In this document: in pieces, positions 57,627-64,000 of the stretch | Numbering within the stretch: the stretch's first letter is position 1 | Layout: every line of letters begins with the position of its first letter | Source: Nematostella vectensis | Lineage: Eukaryota > Cnidaria > Anthozoa > Actiniaria > Edwardsiidae | NCBI RefSeq assembly: GCF_932526225.1 | Contig: NC_064044.1 | Coordinates: 9,930,050-9,994,049, forward strand | Reading direction: 5' to 3' | DNA: 64,000 nt | Program-made: the position numbers and the translations under genes | Notes under the pieces: model-generated | Databases searched by the model: none | What the model was told of the DNA's origin: nothing | The model's input: the letters and a program-made list of their open reading frames with translations, nothing else

Positions 57627-60600
57627 TCAGAAGTTCTCCTTGTTGTAGTAGAACTTGGCCCCGTCTCCGTCCCGACTATGGGCGTTTGACATCTTGTGTA
57701 GTGTGTGAGAGAGAGCCTTCGGTCCACAGAAAAATACGCCGATATCCGTCCTGAAATTCACACCAATTTCAACACGCTAGAAAATAGCAATATTATTATT
57801 CTCTCACATAGTATAACCACGCAACAACAAGTTGGCTAAGGTGTTGTATATGCTGTTATCTCAAGGTTGTCTAAGGTGCTATCTCAGGTTTACTCACTTA
57901 GGATGCTTTTTGCCGATATCGTTGAAGATTTTGTTCCACTCCGGTCGCCCAAATCGCGTCTTTTGTCTGAGTCGAGTAATGGGATCCTCAACTTCGTCCT
58001 CGCGCAGGTAAATGTCACGTGCCTATTGGAACACGGAGGAAAGAAAAGATTATTAGTTACCTATTCAAAGGGTGTGGTGTACACAATAATTTTTATTCAT
58101 AGAGGGTTACATTATAACTCTCACAAGTTTTCTATGGCCCTCAATCTACAAGCAGTTATTAGAGAGAATGGAAGGATAGGTATCGCCGGCGGATGTCTCT
58201 TAAAACATGAGGGAATTATGGGCATCGAGCGCTTACAGGAGCTGGGTGTGTGAGTTTCGTCTTTTTATAATCAGAATTTTTTTCACGTACCATATTCGCC
58301 CCCCATCCTCTTGTCAGGTAAATGTTATATTCAAGAAAACCTGCATTTCCCGAGTCGATCATCTGAAAGATAACATGATTCACTTGTGAACATCAAGTAA
58401 CGCCAGCTTTTCAAGCCAGCATGTGTCACGCCAGTGTATGTCACTCCGGTATGTGTCACACCAGTCTATGTCACGCCAGTCTATGTCACGCCAGTCTATG
58501 TCACGCCAGTCTATGTCACGCCAGTTTAGGTCACGCCAGTATGTGTCATGACAGTATGTGTCACGCCAGTTTATGTCACGCATTCCATGCTATCCATGGA
58601 ATGTGTTCTTGTTTTAATAATATTGTTACCTTTTCTTCGAGTATCTTCAGAAGATCAGTGAACCACTCAAATGCATTTGTATCGTTACAGATCCAGAAGA
58701 AATGCACTTTCTTGATGTTAAGGTCCGATGGATTCTCGTTATACCGGTACCTAGGAAGGATTGCATGACAGTCACGCAATACGAAGTCACGTCACAGTCA
58801 CGCAAGACAATATCACGCAACATATAATCGCATCATATTTTAACAGTGTTATAACAGTCACGCAATATACAGCCAGGTAAGATTCTCACTATAAGCATAA
58901 TAACATTGCATTGCTGTCACGTCAAATAGTATCAGAGAGTATTGTGGAAACCAGGCCTTAGGCCAGTCACACAACGCACAAGTACGTGACAGTCAGAGAC
59001 ACAAAATAGACATCATCACTACGAAACGTACCATATGGACTTCAGAACGGAGGCAAATGGCGTTACACCGATCCCTGCACCTATGTACATCCCGACACCG
59101 TACTTGAAAACATCCTTGAGAGATAGAAACAAGGGTTTACGCATAGAATATCATAAGCCAATTCTCCTCGTTTTTAGGGAGAAGTCTGGCTCTGATCAGA
59201 AATAAAGCCAACTTTGCTCGCTAATATCTAAATTTCATATCTTCTTAATTTCTTTAAAATTTGGAAGAGGAGCTCCTTGAATGCGGAATCTTGAGCTTAT
59301 ATACTGAGAATTGGAGAATTTCATGCCATTTTTTTTTCTTTGTTACACACATATGCGATCGTGAGACCGAGAACATCTACTGTCTACTTGTTCATCTAAA
59401 CTTCGGTGAAGTTCACCCCGAGCCGCACTTACTGAATTCTACCAGAGTATAATTTTACTGGTGTTAAAAGATTGTCGATCAAACACTCCTCTGTTATTGT
59501 TTATCATTAAAAATACAAGATTTTTATTTCGCAAGGAAACTTCAAAATAAAAATCTACGAATGAAGTCTGATACGTTATTGACGATATTTGATCGAAAAT
59601 ATCTTGGTTACCCGTTTGAGTTAGCCGATGGAAATGGATGCTTGTGTGACTCGCATTGGCATTGAGTGGAAGCATAAAATGGCGGAGTGATTGGCCTTTC
59701 AAGGAAGTGTTCATTATGTATGGCCGCGAGGGGGGGGGGGGGGGGGGGGGGGTCGGCTCCCACATAGGGGGGAGGGCAAAAAGTTTCGGGTATGTCGATG
59801 GGGGGGGGGGTCATGAAAGTTACAATGTGGTTGAAGGGGAGGGGGGTCAAAAAGTTTCATCCAATAAAAGTAGGAAACTTTTTTTATTTATTATTATTGA
59901 AATGAGTAATCAAAATGCAAGAAAAGCTGTTTCCTAGCGCTGCCATAACATATTTAGGCTACATTTACTGCTGTTGAGCCGTGAACGCTTTCCCACAAAT
60001 GACAAATTCAACAATATTTATTACGCGGTAACAGTTCATTTAAGCTTGACCTATAAGATCAATAAAAAAAAAAACTAAAAATATATGCATTTGTAAAATA
60101 TACTAGGAATCTGACTCTCTTTGAACACCCCCGCAAGTACTGTAAGATCTATCAGACCAAAGGCACAGGACGATTTCATCTTTTATTAGGACAGTCCCAT
60201 GCAGTAAAATTTAAAATTGTCCTTCGTGATATGGACTAGTGAAATGGCATGCAAAGATAGATATAGGTATAGATACATATTCTTTAATGTTTCAAAACGC
60301 CACAAGGCCACATTTGACTTATTACAATAAGAAATATTATTTCTCGGTTGTTTTTTAATGCATGATTTGTTTATATGTATCTATATTTCTATTGGTTATA
60401 AATGTAGTTTTGTGGATTTTTAAAGAGAAGGAGGGGGGGGGGGGCAAAAACGTTTTTGGGTTTCTCCTGGGGGGTCAACAAAGTTTTGATGTTTACAAAG
60501 GGGGGGGGGGGGGGGGGGGTTGTAAAGAAAAATCAACTGGAGTGGCGCTGAATACCGACCCCTCCTCGGCCATAAATAATGAACACTCCCTAAGGTACTT

Positions 60601-62815
60601 ACAATACTCGCAGTGCCAAAGGGTCCATCTAAGGCGAGTCTAGGAAAGTACAACCTCGATTAATCACAGCAATACACTAACGGAAATAACAGATGAGATT
60701 CACAGAATTTTGTGACTTTCTAGTCAGGTGACATCTTCCGTCCAATAAAGTTGTCTGGCTAGCTGTGGGTTATAAAGTCGGCTTTAGCGGGGCGGTTCCA
60801 GGAGTTCGAAAAAGGGTGGCAGAAGCAAGGGCTTCAAGGAAGAGGGATTCATTGTTCTATCGCGGATTTCCTTATATTTCTTGCTATTGTTAAGCCAAAT
60901 ATTTGGAAATAGGGCAATAGGGGGGAGGGAGGGGGGACTCGACCCACCCCTAGATCCGCCACTGCTTAGAGAGGACCATTAGACAAGTGAAAATGCAAAA
61001 GGGGGCGATGAAGGATAAAGGAGACAAAGAAACCATTCAATTTCGTCCTTCTCGGCTTCCTTATTTGCTTGCATCTTTTATCGCCTCCTCCGCCTTTTTC
61101 GCGTCGTTTGCGATGAAAATTGGCCCTGAGGGTTTTGGATGTTGCGTGACAATTGCTTGTGTGACATGGTGATTACGTGACGTACCTTGGCATTTCGTTG
61201 ACGCTCTGTAGCTTCTGGCCTTTGTAGCCACACAGCTTGGCAAGGTCACCTGTAAAGCAAGGTCAAAGTCAAAACAACTTGCCATCATCACCTAGCTGCG
61301 CTCGCACACACATAAAGGGTAGAACCAATTTATTCTTTCTCAAACGACGCAATTGTTTATCAGGGAGGAGAATCTAAAGGGAGCGCAGAAGAGCGCAAAC
61401 TTGTGTCCGCGCAAGACTGGGAAAGAGCGCTCTGTCGTTACCTGTCCAATCACCGACGATACGAATGTGGACAGAAAACGTGTCCTCCTCGGGGGCCTGG
61501 AAACGAGGATTGAATGAGAAGGAAACCAGTGCAGCATTTTCTACTCATACTACGCCCTCCTTCCCTATGGAACTCAAAAGTTTACCCCAATGGAACTGAA
61601 GGGGCCAAATCAGAACACTACCCCTTTAACCATTCAAATAAAACTTAAAAGGTTTATATCAAAATACTACCCCAGAATTAAACTTAAAAAGTCCATATAA
61701 GAATACTACACCCTCCCCCCCTTCCCCCCCTTCCCCAAGTGGAACTCAAAGGATCCATACCAACATACTACATCTTTTCCCCAAATAGAAGTCAAAATGT
61801 CCATATAAAAAAACTATCCTCTTTCCCACAAAATGTAACTCAAAAGACCCAGAAAGCCATATGTAAAAAATACTCCCTCCCCCTTTGTCACGGGGCCAAA
61901 CCCATCATTATTTTCAAGATAAAACATGTGGTCCCTAAAAAGAGTGAATAAAATTGATTGTTTAAGAGGACCTGGTTATGCTGAGTTACTTACTGATGTC
62001 AATGTAAACGGATGCCACTCGAGCTTGGAGATCTTTGGGCATTGTAGGAAAATATACTGCAGATAAAACATAGGAATATCATGCGTGTAGCAAGGGATAA
62101 GAGACGGCGACACCCCCCACTCCTCCTCCCTTTAGCAAATTCTTGCTACGTGCTTCAATATATCACAAATAGGGAAGCTATAATGGCCAAGAACAAAAAA
62201 AAATGTGTGATCATTAGAGAATTCGCGTTACAAGCACAATTTGACGTCACATACCTGGCCTACTTCGGGTCTGAAGCCCGCCTTCTTCATCTTGATCTCG
62301 ATGACATTCGACGGGTGTTTGACAACCTGGTTGTCATAGAAACATAAGAATTTATTATGTTACAGGGCCAGCATATCTCGGGGAATTGACAGTCGAAGGG
62401 ATGGGTTTAACAAAGTTACCAAAATATTTATACATACAATAAAACCTAAATGCCTAAGCGGATACCTGTGTACATACCTACCTTTATGATCTGGATGGCC
62501 TGGTGCGAGCGGACGAACCGAATAAGCCTCTCTATACAGTACAGAAACATGGGACCGACCACCCATCGCCACGTCTGCAATATATAGACGGTTACCATGA
62601 CAACAAGATCACGTGGAATGGATAGACACCGTGGCAATGCACACAGACATGCTCATTATCATGGCGGCTCTCACATGATCACGTGACTTACATTCATGCC
62701 GAAAGGGACGAATTTTGGCGGTTCCATACACTTGGGATGGTTGTACCACAGGGTGTGGTTCATGCAGATTTCTGGGTCGTGCTTATCAACATTAGACTGG
62801 TAACGAATTATACCC
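57627..62815 (-). CDS. NADPH oxidase, NOX2 (gp91phox)-type, C-terminal 12 exons
   Basis: Minus-strand exons, 5' to 3': 62815-62692, 62574-62482, 62326-62255, 62056-61994, 61496-61442, 61249-61186, 60639-60603, 59114-59032, 58750-58630, 58362-58291, 58022-57898, 57750-57627. All junctions match in phase and give 343 residues without a stop until the natural end. In order they encode the outer loop before the last membrane helix, [15 protein letters not shown], the FAD-site [20 protein letters not shown], the NADPH-site [54 protein letters not shown] and the C-terminal NKENF. This enzyme family passes electrons from NADPH through FAD and haems across the membrane to make superoxide. Haem-ligating helices lie beyond the right edge. 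No EF-hands are seen in this part, which excludes nothing about the N-terminus. Confidence 0.95.
58405..58590 (+). repeat. 15-16 bp tandem repeat in a NOX intron
   Basis: About eleven units of gtcacgccagtctat with variants. Related gtcacgcaa-type units are scattered through 58770-59000. Confidence 0.9.
59730..59752. repeat. Poly-G tract (23 bases) in a NOX intron
   Basis: Followed within 120 bases by further G9-G11 runs (about 59800 and 59840), so a G-quadruplex-prone block. Confidence 0.93.
60424..60519. repeat. G-rich block with G20 run in a NOX intron
   Basis: Runs of about 12, 6 and 20 G, less than 90 bases from the 37-base NOX exon at 60603-60639, on its downstream intron side. Confidence 0.9.
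61555..61890. repeat. Degenerate repeat, period about 60 bp, in a NOX intron
   Basis: Five or so units share ggaactcaaaaggtccatat and caaaatactaccccc, separated by C-rich runs. Confidence 0.75.
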
Positions 62816-63068
62816 CTGCGGAGCATGTTTCGTGTTAGCAATCTCGCCCCAGGGGATTCTGGGTAGTTTTAAATATGGCGTCAACTAGACGCCATATTAA
62901 AAATTACCAAGTTGCCATGCCCTATTAAAAATTACCCAGGAGACCCTAGGGGTGTGGTTGTAGTGTTAGTTGTACATTAATGTTGTTTTAATTAAGAATC
63001 TGATTTGTTGGCTAGTCTTGTGTTCCATCATTTTTTAAATATCTGTTTTCGAAAAATAAAGTATCCAT
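62816..63068. other. NOX intron, no exon seen
   Basis: No upstream NOX exon (the histidine-bearing helices) was found between here and the window end. Short inverted matches (gccatatt, aattaccca) are present. Confidence 0.5.
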
Positions 63069-64000
63069 AGGATGGATACTTTAGGATTGTAGGATGGATT
63101 AAATTTTGCGATCATTATATTGCAGGCCAGATTCACTTCAATTTATCAGATTGATATCACAGGACCAAAGGCTGGATGCGGGATACGGGATACGGGATGC
63201 GGGGTACATTTATGAACTTTTAATGAGAGCCCTAAAAAGGCGCCATGCCGCCAAGTAGTTCTTGTCTTGGCTTAAGTCATTTAGAAGGTCAGAGCTTTTT
63301 TCAGGCGGAGCCGTAGCAGGCCACGTAAGATTTTGGGGGGATGCCCCCAGAAATATTAAGAAAATATTGGGGGGCACAGCCACGCTCCCACTGGTCATTT
63401 TCTTATACCATATCAAACATATTCCCCAGGGATAGTGTCCTTCGTACGTAATAATAATAATGAGTTTATAATAATAATAATGAGTTTAATTCAACCTTTC
63501 GCAGTAAAACTGGATTACAGGTGAGTCAGAGATACAAGTAAGCACTACAATAAAGTACAATTAATCAAATGTAATTAGCATATTTAACTGTAACGAACTC
63601 GTTGAAACGACTCGTATTAGTAGGCCTCTGATAAGATTTAGATTTAGATCTGAGATTATAACCTGGATCATGCGTAATGCGACGCCCTTTAATGATAGGA
63701 TGGATACTTTAGGATTGTAGGATGGATTAAATTTTGCGATCATTATATTGCAGGCCAGATTCACTTCAATTTATCAGATTGATATCACAGGACCAAAGGC
63801 TGGATGCGGGATACGGGATACGGGATGCGGGGTACATATATGAACTTTTAATAGGGAGCCCTAAAAAGGCGCCATGCCGCCAAGTAGTTCTTGTCTTGGC
63901 TTGAGTCATTTAGAAGGTCAGAGCTTTTTTCAGGCGGAGCCGTAGCAGGCCACGTAAGATTTGGGGGGATGCCCCCAGAAATATTAAGAAAATATGGGCA
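63069..64000 (+). repeat. Direct duplication, offset about 628 bp
   Basis: 63069 to about 63371 is repeated from 63697 to the window edge. Both copies contain aggatggatactttaggatt, an 8-bp tandem (gggatacg) and the ggcggagccgtagcaggcca segment leading into the dispersed ggggggatgcccccagaaat repeat. Between them, (TAATAA)n and gagtttaattcaacc resemble a retroelement tail. Confidence 0.9.

Noticed and set aside
58421-58640. Cys-His-Ala-Ser repeat peptide
   Set aside because: Translation of the 15-16 bp intronic minisatellite inside the NOX gene.
1-64000. tRNA or rRNA genes
   Set aside because: No convincing tRNA box A/B pair with acceptor stem and no rRNA-like sequence was noticed by eye; a covariance-model scan would be needed to exclude them.

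Overview
The window is eukaryotic DNA, AT-rich and repeat-dense. Its genes are split by GT-AG introns and there are no operons. The gene content (secreted PAN + C-type lectin and PAN + discoidin proteins, an orphan rhodopsin-class receptor, a gp91phox-like NADPH oxidase) and the repeat content (non-LTR retroelements, MITEs, a hammerhead-bearing retroelement relic) suggest an early-branching metazoan, most likely an anthozoan cnidarian such as a sea anemone. That assignment is inference; no species marker is present.

Layout. (1) 1-1560: flank with a decayed non-LTR retroelement end. (2) About 1561-29520: four head-to-tail units of 5.9-8.2 kb. Each carries one intact three-exon gene on the + strand for a secreted protein of 232-234 residues (signal peptide, PAN/apple-like exon, C-type lectin domain in two exons). 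The units are scarred by MITE insertions, a retroelement deletion, a 1.9 kb retroelement insertion found only in unit 2, and two inverted template-switch patches. (3) 29495-30636: a 32-bp minisatellite whose remnants lie at the unit junctions. (4) 31369-34458: a three-exon gene on the - strand for a secreted PAN + F5/8C (discoidin) protein, flanked on both sides by copies of the same minisatellite-plus-flank segment. (5) 34.5-53 kb: mostly repeats and no firmly recognised gene, but with a (CCTCA)n array of about 1 kb and a fold-back repeat containing a complete hammerhead ribozyme core. (6) 53378-55958 (+): an amine-receptor-like GPCR with one in-frame stop and two single-base frameshifts. (7) 57627-62815 (-): twelve 3' exons of a NOX2-type NADPH oxidase, whose N-terminal exons lie beyond the right edge.

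Functional picture (inference). The lectins and the discoidin protein are secreted, potentially sugar- or surface-binding proteins that share a signal-peptide + PAN first exon joined to different binding modules. Together with a superoxide-generating oxidase they would fit recognition and innate-defence roles. The tandem array is recent. A MITE insertion and a retroelement deletion, both shared by units 2-4 and absent from unit 1, show that unit 1 branched first. All four lectin reading frames remain open while the surrounding introns are rearranged.

Limits. Exon boundaries were read by eye from splice consensus, phase matching and family knowledge. No database search was made. There is a 200-base assembly gap at 54657-54856, inside the GPCR intron.
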